Positions 1 to 7,325 of a stretch of 8,181 nt of DNA are shown here, piece after piece (position 1 is the stretch's first letter; every line of letters begins with the position of its first letter). The translations under genes were made by a program, and so were the position numbers. Under the pieces are notes generated by a model that did no database searches, was not told where the DNA came from, and saw only the letters and a program-made list of their open reading frames with translations. The stretch is from Merdiplasma sp964643295 (lineage in GTDB: Bacteria; Bacillota; Clostridia; Lachnospirales; Lachnospiraceae). Location: positions 1 to 8,181 of the forward strand of contig CAZXSN010000103.1 in NCBI GenBank assembly GCA_964643295.1, written 5' to 3'.

Positions 1-1426
<1,426 letters not shown>

Positions 1427-1433
1427 GAGAGCA

Positions 1434-1440
1434 CTCCTTT
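1434..1440 (-). promoter_or_regulatory. rpoC ribosome binding site overlapping the rpoB stop codon
   Basis: In mRNA sense this reads AAAGGAG, 7 bases before the rpoC ATG. Its first A is the last base of the rpoB TGA stop. Terminating rpoB ribosomes therefore clear or reload directly at the rpoC start, an arrangement typical of translational coupling and equal subunit output (inference). Confidence 0.85.
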
Positions 1441-4400
1441 CAGTCTTCGTCGTCAAAATTTCCGTCGTCCTCGTTGTTCTGCAAAACCAGGTCCATATCC
1501 TCATCCAGATCTGTGTCGGCGTCCAGATCCAGGAAACCATCGTCCTCCAGGTCACCGGACAGGTCCTTCTCGAGGTTCTCTTCCAGGCCTTCCTCGTCCA
1601 GGCTCTCATCGGGGCCGTCATCCAGAGTATCCTCCAGACCATCGTCCTCCAGGCTGTCCTCGTCCAGGCTTTCATCATCCAGACTTTCGTCGTCCAGACT
1701 TACGTCCATGTCCTCATCCAGGCCTTCCTCAAGACCTTCGTCCAGACCGTCGTTTTCGCTTTCCTCCGGCTCCTCTTCCTGCACGTCCGTCAAAGTGCCG
1801 TCCCTGAATTCCTTCTGGGAGAAGCCGTGCCCCTTCAAGGACTCCTTCTGCTCATACTTGCGGTCTCCCTCAATCATGGCCCTGATTTCCGGCTCCCCGT
1901 AATCAATCGCCTCCGCGATATCCACTTCCGTGTTGTCATCCCGAAGCACCCGCACATCCAGGCCCAAAGACTGCAGTTCCTTAAGCAGCACCTTAAACGA
2001 TTCCGGAATACCCGGCTGGGGAATATTCTCGCCCTTGATGATGGCCTCATAGGTCTTGACACGGCCCACCACATCATCAGACTTCACTGTCAGAATCTCC
2101 TGCAGTGTATAGGCGGCGCCGTAGGCTTCCAGCGCCCAGACCTCCATCTCGCCGAACCTCTGCCCGCCAAACTGCGCCTTGCCGCCCAGAGGCTGCTGCG
2201 TCACCAGCGAATACGGGCCGGTCGAACGCGCGTGGATCTTATCGTCCACCAGATGGTGCAGCTTTAAGTAGTGCATGTGGCCGATCGTCGTCGGAGAGTC
2301 AAAGTATTCTCCGGTGCGCCCGTCGCGCAAAAGCACCTTCCCGTCGCGGGAGATCGGCACACCCTTCCAGACCGCCCTGTGATCCCTGTGCTCATACAGG
2401 TAATCCAGCACCTCCGGGAGCAGTTCGTCCTCGTGTTTGGCCTTGAACTCATCCCACTCCAGGTTGACGTAATCATTCGCCAGATCCAGGGTGTCCATAA
2501 TGTCATGCTCATTCGCCCCGTCAAACACCGGCGTGGACACGTTAAAGCCCAGCGCCTTGGCGGCCAGGCTTAAGTGAATCTCCAGAACCTGTCCGATATT
2601 CATGCGGGACGGCACACCCAGCGGATTGAGCACGATATCCAGCGGACGGCCGTTGGGCAGAAACGGCATGTCCTCCACCGGAAGCACACGGGAGACCACA
2701 CCCTTGTTGCCGTGACGGCCTGCCATCTTGTCGCCCACGGAGATCTTGCGCTTCTGCGCGATGTAGATGCGCACGGACTGATTCACGCCCGGCGGCAGCT
2801 CATCGTTGTGGTCGCGGGTAAAGACCTTCGCGTCGACGACGATGCCGTACTCGCCGTGCGGCACTTTCAGGGAAGTATCCCTCACTTCCCTTACCTTTTC
2901 GCCAAAGATCGCGCGAAGCAGCCGCTCCTCCGCGGTCATCTCGGTTTCCCCTTTGGGAGTCACCTTTCCCACCAGGATATCCCCGGCGCGAACTTCCGCG
3001 CCGATGCGGATGATGCCTCTCTCATCCAGATCCTTCAAGGCCTCATCGCCCACGCCGGGCACATCGCGGGTAATCTCCTCCGCCCCCAGCTTGGTTTCCC
3101 TGGCTTCGGCCTCATACTCTTCGATATGGACCGACGTATACACGTCGTCCATGACCAGCTTTTCACTGAGCAGAACGGCGTCCTCGTAATTGTACCCTTC
3201 CCAGGTCATAAAGCCGATCAGCGGGTTCTTGCCCAGGGCGATCTCCCCGTTGTGGGTGCTCGCGCCGTCCGCGATCACATCGCCGGCCTGCACACGCTCC
3301 CCCTTGGATACGATCGGCCGCTGATTGTAGCAGTTGCTCTGGTTGCTGCGCACAAACTTGCGCAGATGGTACTCATCCCGGGTGCCGTCATCCGCCTTCA
3401 CGACGATCCGCTTGGCCTCTGCGTACTCCACGGTGCCGGAGCGCTTGGCAACCACACAGACACCGGAGTCCACGGCCGCCTTTACTTCCATGCCGGTGCC
3501 GACCACCGGGGCCTCGGTTGTAAGAAGCGGCACCGCCTGACGCTGCATGTTGGAACCCATCAGCGCCCGGTTCGCGTCGTCATTCTGCAGGAAGGGAATC
3601 AGAGCCGTTGCCACGGAGAAGACCATCTTCGGCGAGACATCCATGTACTCGAAGGCGCTGCGCTCAAATTCCTGCGTGACATCCCGGAAACGTCCGGATA
3701 CATTTTTATTGACAAAGTGGCCGTCCGCATCCAGCGGCGTGTTTGCCTGGGCCACATGATAATTATCTTCCTCATCGGCGGTCATGTAGACCACCTCATC
3801 GGTAACCCGCGGATTTTTAGGATCCGAGCGGTCCACGATGCGATACGGCGCCTCCACGAACCCGTACTCGTTGATCCTGGCGTAGCAGGCTAAAGAGTTA
3901 ATCAGGCCGATGTTCGGACCTTCCGGCGTCTCGATCGGGCACATCCTCCCGTAATGGGAGTAGTGCACGTCACGCACCTCAAACCCCGCGCGGTCCCTGG
4001 AAAGGCCGCCGGGACCCAAAGCGGACAGACGCCGCTTGTGCGTAAGCTCGCCTAAGGGATTGTTCTGATCCATGAACTGCGACAGCTGGGAGGATCCGAA
4101 GAATTCCTTCACCGCCGCCGTCACCGGCTTGATGTTGATCAGCGACTGGGGCGTAATGCCCTCCGCTTCCTGGGTGGACATGCGCTCGCGAACCACTCTC
4201 TCCAGTCTGGAAAAACCGATCCTGTACTGGTTTTGCAGAAGCTCGCCCACCGCGCGGATGCGGCGGTTTCCCAGATGGTCGATGTCATCGTCATTGCCCA
4301 CGCCGTACTCCAGATGCATGTTGTAGTTGATGGAGGCAAAGATGTCATCCACCGTGATATGCTTGGGAACCAGATCGCGCACGGAGCGGCGGATCGCCTT

Positions 4401-5555
4401 CTTGATGTCCTCCAGATCCTCATACTCATCAAGGATTTTTTTCAGCACCGGATAATAGACCAGCTCCGTGATTCCGACCTCCTTCGGAACCACATCCACG
4501 AAGTTGGTCAGATCCACCATCATGTTGGAGAGAACCTTGACATCGCGCTCCTCGGTCTTAATCGTCACACTCGGGATCGCCGCGTTCTGAATCCGGTCGG
4601 CCAGTTCCCGGGTTACTTTGGTGCCCTCCTCGGCCAGGATCTCGCCGGTCGTCTCATCGACCACATCCTCCGCCAGTTCCCAGCCGGTGATGCGGTTTCG
4701 AAGCAGCAGCTTCTTGTTGAACTTGTAGCGGCCGACTTTCGCCGTGTCATATCTGCGCGGATCAAAGAACATGCCTTCGACTAAAGCCTGGGCACTGTCC
4801 AAAGCCAGAGGCTCCCCGGGCCGCAGCTTTTTGTACAGTTCGATCAGCCCCTCCTGGGCATTCGCCGCCGTATCCTTGGCCATGGTAGCCAGGATCTTTG
4901 GCTCATCGCCGAACTTTTCCAGGATCTCCTGATTGGTGCCCACACCCAGGGCACGGAGGAACACGGTCACCGGAACCTTCCTGTTGCGGTCCACGCGGAC
5001 AAAGAAAATATCATTGGAATCGGTTTCATACTCCAGCCACGCGCCGCGGCTGGGAATCACTGTGCAGCCGTACAGCTCCTTGCCCAGCTTGTCATGCGTG
5101 ACCTCATAGTAGATTCCGGGGGAACGCACCAGCTGGCTTACAATTACACGCTCCGCCCCGTTGATCACAAAGGTCCCGGTTTCGGTCATCAACGGCAGGT
5201 CGCCCATAAAGATGTCATGCTCACTGATCTCGTCGTTCTCCTTATTCAGAAGGCGGACTTTCACCTTCAGCGGAGCGGCGTACGTGGCATCATGCTCCGC
5301 GCACTCCTCGATCGAATACTTCACATCTTTCTCGCACAAAGTGAAATCCACAAACTCAAGACTGAGTTTCCCGTTGAAATCCTCGATCGGGGAGATATCT
5401 TCCAGCACTTCCCGCAGACCTTCATCCAGGAACCACTGGTAGGAGTTCTTCTGAACCTCGATCAGGTTCGGCATCTCAAGGACTTCTTTCTGCCGTGAAT
5501 AACTCATGCGATAGCTCTTGCCATTCACCAAAGGACGAATCCTGTTTTTCTCCAT
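1440..5555 (-). CDS. rpoB: DNA-directed RNA polymerase subunit beta
   Basis: This is the beta subunit of RNA polymerase and the rifamycin target. The predicted product is 1371 residues. The ATG at 5553-5555 is chosen because AGGGGGA lies 8 bases upstream and MEKNRIRPLV is the usual clostridial N-terminus; the frame stays open upstream to 5639 but without a good ribosome binding site. Visible landmarks: rifampicin region GSSQLSQFMDQNNPLGELTH (487-506), HYGRMCPIETPEGPNIG (534-550), MTWEGYNYEDA (783-792 area), active-centre GDKMAGRHGNKGV (941-953, lysines 943 and 951), and PLGGKAQFGGQRFGEMEVW (1122-1140). The conserved core ends near 1235. It is followed by a glutamate/aspartate tail of about 113 residues (1259-1371) built from short repeats, which makes the protein longer than the roughly 1190-residue Bacillus subtilis beta. 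It is transcribed from its own promoter and followed 13 bases later by rpoC. No internal break is seen. Confidence 0.98.
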   Translation of the reverse strand: MEKNRIRPLVNGKSYRMSYSRQKEVLEMPNLIEVQKNSYQWFLDEGLREVLEDISPIEDFNGKLSLEFVDFTLCEKDVKYSIEECAEHDATYAAPLKVKVRLLNKENDEISEHDIFMGDLPLMTETGTFVINGAERVIVSQLVRSPGIYYEVTHDKLGKELYGCTVIPSRGAWLEYETDSNDIFFVRVDRNRKVPVTVFLRALGVGTNQEILEKFGDEPKILATMAKDTAANAQEGLIELYKKLRPGEPLALDSAQALVEGMFFDPRRYDTAKVGRYKFNKKLLLRNRITGWELAEDVVDETTGEILAEEGTKVTRELADRIQNAAIPSVTIKTEERDVKVLSNMMVDLTNFVDVVPKEVGITELVYYPVLKKILDEYEDLEDIKKAIRRSVRDLVPKHITVDDIFASINYNMHLEYGVGNDDDIDHLGNRRIRAVGELLQNQYRIGFSRLERVVRERMSTQEAEGITPQSLINIKPVTAAVKEFFGSSQLSQFMDQNNPLGELTHKRRLSALGPGGLSRDRAGFEVRDVHYSHYGRMCPIETPEGPNIGLINSLACYARINEYGFVEAPYRIVDRSDPKNPRVTDEVVYMTADEEDNYHVAQANTPLDADGHFVNKNVSGRFRDVTQEFERSAFEYMDVSPKMVFSVATALIPFLQNDDANRALMGSNMQRQAVPLLTTEAPVVGTGMEVKAAVDSGVCVVAKRSGTVEYAEAKRIVVKADDGTRDEYHLRKFVRSNQSNCYNQRPIVSKGERVQAGDVIADGASTHNGEIALGKNPLIGFMTWEGYNYEDAVLLSEKLVMDDVYTSVHIEEYEAEARETKLGAEEITRDVPGVGDEALKDLDERGIIRIGAEVRAGDILVGKVTPKGETEMTAEERLLRAIFGEKVREVRDTSLKVPHGEYGIVVDAKVFTRDHNDELPPGVNQSVRIYIAQKRKISVGDKMAGRHGNKGVVSRVLPVEDMPFLPNGRPLDIVLNPLGVPSRMNIGQVLEIHLSLAAKALGFNVSTPVFDGANEHDIMDTLDLANDYVNLEWDEFKAKHEDELLPEVLDYLYEHRDHRAVWKGVPISRDGKVLLRDGRTGEYFDSPTTIGHMHYLKLHHLVDDKIHARSTGPYSLVTQQPLGGKAQFGGQRFGEMEVWALEAYGAAYTLQEILTVKSDDVVGRVKTYEAIIKGENIPQPGIPESFKVLLKELQSLGLDVRVLRDDNTEVDIAEAIDYGEPEIRAMIEGDRKYEQKESLKGHGFSQKEFRDGTLTDVQEEEPEESENDGLDEGLEEGLDEDMDVSLDDESLDDESLDEDSLEDDGLEDTLDDGPDESLDEEGLEENLEKDLSGDLEDDGFLDLDADTDLDEDMDLVLQNNEDDGNFDDED
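1566..1748 (-). repeat. Degenerate 12/15-base tandem repeat coding the acidic tail of beta
   Basis: Residues 1270-1330 of beta are built from units of the form [S/G]-L-[D/E]-[D/E]-(D/E): GLDE, GLEE, GLDED, SLDDE, SLDDE, SLDED, SLEDD, GLED, SLDEE, GLEE and so on. The cleanest block, four consecutive 15-base units (about AGYCTGGANGANGAN in coding sense), is at 1641-1700. Unit lengths are multiples of three, so copy-number change would keep the reading frame. The repeats differ mainly at third codon positions, which suggests an old expansion retained for its protein sequence (inference). Confidence 0.85.
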
Positions 5556-5563
5556 TGATGTTT

Positions 5564-5570
5564 TCCCCCT
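5564..5570 (-). promoter_or_regulatory. rpoB ribosome binding site (decides the start)
   Basis: In mRNA sense this reads AGGGGGA, ending 8 bases before the ATG at 5555. The alternative in-frame starts at 5609 (ATG) and 5639 (TTG) lack a comparable site, so the 1371-residue form is preferred. Confidence 0.75.
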
Positions 5571-5603
5571 GTCCTTTCTGTGTTGCTCAAGATTCGGAAT
5601 TTT

Positions 5604-5648
5604 GGGCATACTACGCCCATAGAACACAAAGCCGCACAAAAGTGCAAC
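5604..5648 (-). other. Structured 5' UTR of rpoB: two hairpins
   Basis: Two small hairpins can be drawn in the leader. The first, GUUGCAC-UUUU-GUGCGGC (5631-5648), is a 7-bp stem with two G-U pairs that starts almost at the predicted transcription start. The second, GGGCGU-AGU-AUGCCC (5604-5618), is a 6-bp stem whose 3' arm contains the in-frame upstream ATG at 5609. A 5'-end hairpin often protects mRNA from decay, and the second one would hide the spurious start. Both roles are inference; neither is a known riboswitch that I recognise. Confidence 0.45.
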
Positions 5649-5652
5649 TTAT

Positions 5653-5681
5653 AGGATACCACACCAGTTGGGGGCTGTCAA
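5653..5681 (-). promoter_or_regulatory. rpoBC promoter (sigma-A type)
   Basis: A perfect -35 TTGACA (5676-5681) is followed by a 17-base spacer and the -10 TATCCT (5653-5658, 4 of 6 consensus bases). Directly upstream lies an A/T-rich stretch (about 5682-5707, AAATTTTC-type runs) that resembles an UP element. Transcription would start near 5646, giving a leader of about 90 nt. The terminator after rplL implies that rpoBC can be transcribed independently of rplJL. Confidence 0.85.
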
Positions 5682-5707
5682 GAAAAATTTAAAGAAAATT
5701 TAAAAAA

Positions 5708-5911
5708 TCAGATTTGATCTGGTACGGGGAATTTGCGAAAATGTGCAGGGGGAAACTGCGGGAAAAATCCCGCTGTCTGAAACGGCAGCCTGATCCCAAA
5801 TCCCAAAAGCTTACGCGCCCTGAAAGTTAAGCAGCACTCCTTAATCCTTCCTTCTTAAACGCAGGGAGGAAACCGTCCTGCCCTTCTGCTCTGCGCACTG
5901 GTTTGAAACCT
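5708..5911. other. rplL-rpoB spacer without a gene; several small hairpins
   Basis: I find no convincing coding region here. In mRNA sense it can form GCGGGA-UUUU-UCCCGC (5758-5773), GCAGG/CCUGC (5861-5881) and CAGAU-CAA-AUCUG followed by AUUUUUU (about 5703-5721). The last is a weak terminator-like element just upstream of the rpoB promoter that could stop read-through from rplL. CTTTCAGGGCGC (mRNA sense, 5815-5826) is identical to a 12-base piece of the rplJ leader. No known RNA family is recognised. Confidence 0.5.
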
Positions 5912-5953
5912 GAAAAAGAAAAGGGGAGCCTCCGCATCCCGGTGCCTCCCCTT
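5912..5953 (-). terminator. Intrinsic terminator after rplL
   Basis: The mRNA forms an 8-bp stem AAGGGGAG / CTCCCCTT (5946-5953 and 5921-5928) with a 17-base loop, followed by a U-rich tract (UUCUUUUUC). It starts 17 bases after the rplL stop and separates rplJL from rpoBC, probably with partial read-through. Confidence 0.85.
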
Positions 5954-5970
5954 CATTTTCCGTTCGCTGC

Positions 5971-6345
5971 CTACTTAAGCGTAACTTTGGCGCCTTCCGC
6001 CTCCAGCTTGGTCTTCAGCTCTTCGGCCTCTGCCTTGGAAACGGCTTCTTTTACCACCTTCGGTGCGCCGTCTACCACAGCCTTCGCCTCTTTCAGGCCC
6101 AGTCCGGTCGCTTCACGCACAACCTTGATTACCTTGACCTTGTTCGGGCCAACTTCGGTCAGCTCCACGTCGAACTCGGTCTTTTCTTCTACTTCTTCCG
6201 CTGCCGGACCGGCTGCCGCCACCACAACGCCCGCCGCCGCGGATACGCCGAATTCTTCCTCACAGGCCTTTACCAGATCGTTAAGCTCCAGTACGGATAA
6301 TTCCTTGATCGCTTCGATAAACTCAGCAGTTGTCAGTTTTGCCAT
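5971..6345 (-). CDS. rplL: 50S ribosomal protein L7/L12
   Basis: This is the multi-copy stalk protein that binds translation factors (EF-Tu, EF-G, IF2) and stimulates their GTPase activity, attached to the ribosome as dimers through L10. The product is 124 residues, normal for the family. The N-terminal dimerisation domain is MAKLTTAEFIEAIKELSVLE and onward (about 1-34), followed by an alanine/valine/glutamate-rich flexible hinge (about 35-55). The C-terminal factor-binding domain (about 57-124) holds VGPNKVKVIKVVRE and GLGLKEAKAVVDGAPKVVKE. The ATG at 6343-6345 is chosen because GGAGG lies 8 bases upstream; the ATG at 6360 overlaps that site and would add five unusual residues. It lies 25 bases after rplJ in the same transcript and is followed by a strong terminator. 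Confidence 0.98.
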   Translation of the reverse strand: MAKLTTAEFIEAIKELSVLELNDLVKACEEEFGVSAAAGVVVAAAGPAAEEVEEKTEFDVELTEVGPNKVKVIKVVREATGLGLKEAKAVVDGAPKVVKEAVSKAEAEELKTKLEAEGAKVTLK

Positions 6346-6370
6346 TTTATTTTCCTCCATCTTTCTTTTC

Positions 6371-6865
6371 TTATGCCTGCGCTTCTTTTGCTTCTGCGAT
6401 CTGCTTCAGTACACGAGCCAGATTCGCAATCGGTGACTGCATACTTCCGAACAGTCTGCCAAGCAGTTCTTCTCTTGACGGGACAGCCGCCAGCGCGTTG
6501 ACACCCGCCTCATCGTAGTATCCGCCTTCCACAACTCCGGCGACCATCTTGATCGTCGGCGCGGTCTTGGCATATTTGGCAATGATCCTGGCCGGAGCCG
6601 TCGCATCGGTCTTGGAAATCGCGATCGCGTTCGGGCCTTCCAGATGTTTGCACAGCGGTTCAAGCTTTGTGCCCTGGAAAGCAAAGTTCATCATGGTGTT
6701 CTTGTACACCTTGTAGATGACGCCGGATTCCCTCATCTCCTTGCGAAGGGCCGTGTCGGCTTCCACAGTGATTCCACAATAGTTGACCAGAACAACCGCC
6801 TCGGCGTCCTTCACGTTCGCGGTAATCTCCTCCACGATCGGCTTTTTCAGCTCAACTTTTGCCAC
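6371..6865 (-). CDS. rplJ: 50S ribosomal protein L10 (GTG start)
   Basis: L10 anchors L7/L12 dimers to the 23S rRNA and forms the base of the stalk. The L10-L12 complex is also the known repressor of its own operon. The product is 164 residues, against 165 in E. coli. The GTG at 6863-6865 is chosen because AAGGAGG precedes it by 10 bases and the product then begins (M)AKVELKKPIVEEI, the usual family N-terminus; a longer open frame reaches 6967 but covers leader structures and has no supporting site. The globular rRNA-binding domain is about residues 1-130 (VVLVNYCGITVEADTALRKE, YKVYKNTMMNFA), and the C-terminal helix that carries L12 dimers is about 131-164 (SREELLGRLFGSMQSP, NLARVLKQIAEAKEAQA). 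It is co-transcribed with rplL behind an L10 leader. Confidence 0.97.
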   Translation of the reverse strand: MAKVELKKPIVEEITANVKDAEAVVLVNYCGITVEADTALRKEMRESGVIYKVYKNTMMNFAFQGTKLEPLCKHLEGPNAIAISKTDATAPARIIAKYAKTAPTIKMVAGVVEGGYYDEAGVNALAAVPSREELLGRLFGSMQSPIANLARVLKQIAEAKEAQA

Positions 6866-6875
6866 GTTTGGTGCA

Positions 6876-6882
6876 CCTCCTT
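6876..6882 (-). promoter_or_regulatory. rplJ ribosome binding site supporting the GTG start
   Basis: A perfect AAGGAGG lies 10 bases before the GTG at 6865 (8 bases if the following TG is counted). No ATG is available at this point, so this site decides the start. Confidence 0.85.
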
Positions 6883-6921
6883 TTTCAAATTTGTGTGTAC
6901 CGCCGTTAACAACATTCCTAC

Positions 6922-6943
6922 AAAAAAGCGCCCTGAAAGCGCT
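6922..6943 (-). terminator. Second terminator-like hairpin in the rplJ leader
   Basis: In mRNA sense AGCGCU-UUCAG-GGCGCU forms a 6-bp stem (one G-U pair) followed by UUUUUG. It lies about 55 bases downstream of the main attenuator and about 60 bases before the rplJ start. It is weaker than the first terminator; it could be a second attenuation point or simply structure. Confidence 0.5.
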
Positions 6944-6944
6944 G

Positions 6945-6988
6945 CCCGCAGAGAACCTTTCCTTCATTTAAGAAACTCTCTTTGCGGG
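6945..6988 (-). other. Leader hairpin CCCGCA/TGCGGG between the two terminator-like elements
   Basis: CCCGCA (6983-6988) pairs perfectly with UGCGGG (6945-6950). After a two-base bulge, GAGAG (6977-6981 area) can pair with UUCUC. The stem ends one base before the second terminator-like hairpin, so the two could stack coaxially. It is not recognised as a known family element; the function is unknown. Confidence 0.45.
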
Positions 6989-6994
6989 AAAAAG

Positions 6995-7026
6995 AAAAAA
7001 CCTCTCTGAGCAAACCGACAGAGAGG
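6995..7026 (-). terminator. Attenuator (intrinsic terminator) of the rplJL leader
   Basis: A perfect 8-bp stem CCUCUCUG / CAGAGAGG (7019-7026 and 7001-7008) with a 10-base loop is followed by UUUUUUCUUUUU. It lies in the rplJ leader, not after a gene, and directly follows the L10-leader core, so it is a regulated terminator. A competing helix can be drawn: CCGAGGAG (7052-7059) with CUCU-G-UCGG (7015-7023, one bulged G), which would disrupt the terminator. That antiterminator is my inference. Confidence 0.85.
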
Positions 7027-7110
7027 CAGTCATTCCTTGTAAGAATCCGTACTCCTCGGCAGGCGTTTTTCCCTTATGCCTATCGGCACCTGCTGTCTTC
7101 GGCAGTCAAC
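7027..7110 (-). ncRNA. Ribosomal protein L10 leader RNA (cis-regulatory)
   Basis: The transcript between the rplJ promoter and the attenuator carries the hallmark L10-leader wording CTGCCGAAGACAGCAGGTG ... CCTGCCGAGG. GCAGG (7089-7093) pairs with CCUGC (7059-7063) and encloses the small hairpin UGCC-GAUA-GGCA (7077-7088). A further hairpin AUUCUU-ACA-AGGAAU lies at about 7032-7046. In Bacillus subtilis, binding of the L10(L12)4 complex to such a leader promotes termination before rplJ, matching production of stalk proteins to need. The family assignment rests on recognised sequence and position; a covariance-model search was not possible here. Confidence 0.85.
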
Positions 7111-7116
7111 ATGCTT

Positions 7117-7145
7117 AACCTACTACATCCCCTGCGCTTTGTCAA
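7117..7145 (-). promoter_or_regulatory. rplJL promoter (probable)
   Basis: A perfect -35 TTGACA (7140-7145) is followed by 17 bases and a weak -10 TAGGTT (7117-7122, 3 of 6 consensus bases). Transcription would start near 7110, exactly where the L10-leader core begins, and this position supports the call. The weak -10 leaves room for dependence on an upstream element. Confidence 0.6.
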
Positions 7146-7164
7146 GCAGAAATTTGCCCTGCCA

Positions 7165-7174
7165 TCTGTACAGA
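7165..7174. promoter_or_regulatory. Perfect 10-base palindrome upstream of the rplJ promoter
   Basis: TCTGTACAGA reads the same on both strands. It lies about 20 bases upstream of the -35 and abuts the first ACATTT repeat. It could be a dimeric repressor or activator site; no factor can be named from the sequence. Confidence 0.35.
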
Positions 7175-7210
7175 CATTTAAAGACATTTGAGGACATTTG
7201 GAACATTTGT
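7171..7210. repeat. Four tandem copies of a 9-10-base ACATTT repeat
   Basis: ACATTT occurs at 7174, 7184, 7194 and 7203, in near-identical units AGACATTTAA, AGACATTTGA, GGACATTTGG, GAACATTTGT. The spacing of 10, 10 and 9 bases is close to one helical turn. The array lies about 26-65 bases upstream of the rplJ -35. It resembles a phased array of protein-binding sites, but no factor is recognised. Confidence 0.7.
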
Positions 7211-7214
7211 CCTT

Positions 7215-7289
7215 CCCTGTCTGAAAGTCTGTAAGCGAAAGACTTTGGGCAGGGCTTCTTACAGGTTTCGCAGAGAATGGCTGTAAGAA
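7215..7289. repeat. Two adjacent inverted repeats in the rplA-rplJ spacer
   Basis: The first is CCCTGTC-tg-AAAGTCT (7215-7230) with AGACTTT-g-GGCAGGG (7240-7254): two 7-bp stems separated by a small internal loop. The second is TTCTTACAG (7256-7264) with CTGTAAGAA (7281-7289), a perfect 9-bp stem with a 16-base loop that overlaps the U-tract side of the rplA terminator. Neither has a clear U-run of its own. There is no coding region in this stretch. Confidence 0.6.
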
Positions 7290-7317
7290 AAGAACCGCAG
7301 GCTCTCCCGCGGTTCTT
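7286..7317 (-). terminator. Intrinsic terminator after rplA
   Basis: A 9-bp stem AAGAACCGC / GCGGTTCTT (7309-7317 and 7290-7298) with a 10-base loop is followed by a moderate U-tract (UUCUUAC). It begins 8 bases after the rplA stop and ends the rplKA unit, perhaps incompletely because the U-tract is interrupted. Confidence 0.8.
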
Positions 7318-7325
7318 CTATTGCC

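Noticed and set aside
2574..3893. 439-codon open frame on the plus strand, antisense to rpoB
   Set aside because: It is wholly inside a strongly conserved rpoB coding region. The product is histidine- and leucine-rich with no recognisable domain, and I see no ribosome binding site. It is the expected mirror of GC-rich codon use.
5556..5639. Longer rpoB start at 5639 or 5609
   Set aside because: There is no adequate ribosome binding site, the 5639 codon is TTG only a few bases after the predicted transcription start, and family N-termini begin at the 5555 start. Kept as a finding, not as the annotated start.
5903..6436. Plus-strand frames over rplL and rplJ (for example 5903-6436, 6644-7009)
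   Set aside because: Antisense shadows of conserved ribosomal protein genes with low-complexity serine/alanine composition and no start signals.
6866..6967. N-terminal extension of rplJ up to 6967
   Set aside because: This stretch holds the leader hairpin, the second terminator-like element and the AAGGAGG site, and the family N-terminus begins at the GTG at 6865.
7146..7325. Possible small gene or riboswitch in the rplA-rplJ spacer
   Set aside because: No start/ribosome-site pair with a credible frame and no recognised ligand-binding RNA; only repeats and hairpins can be supported.
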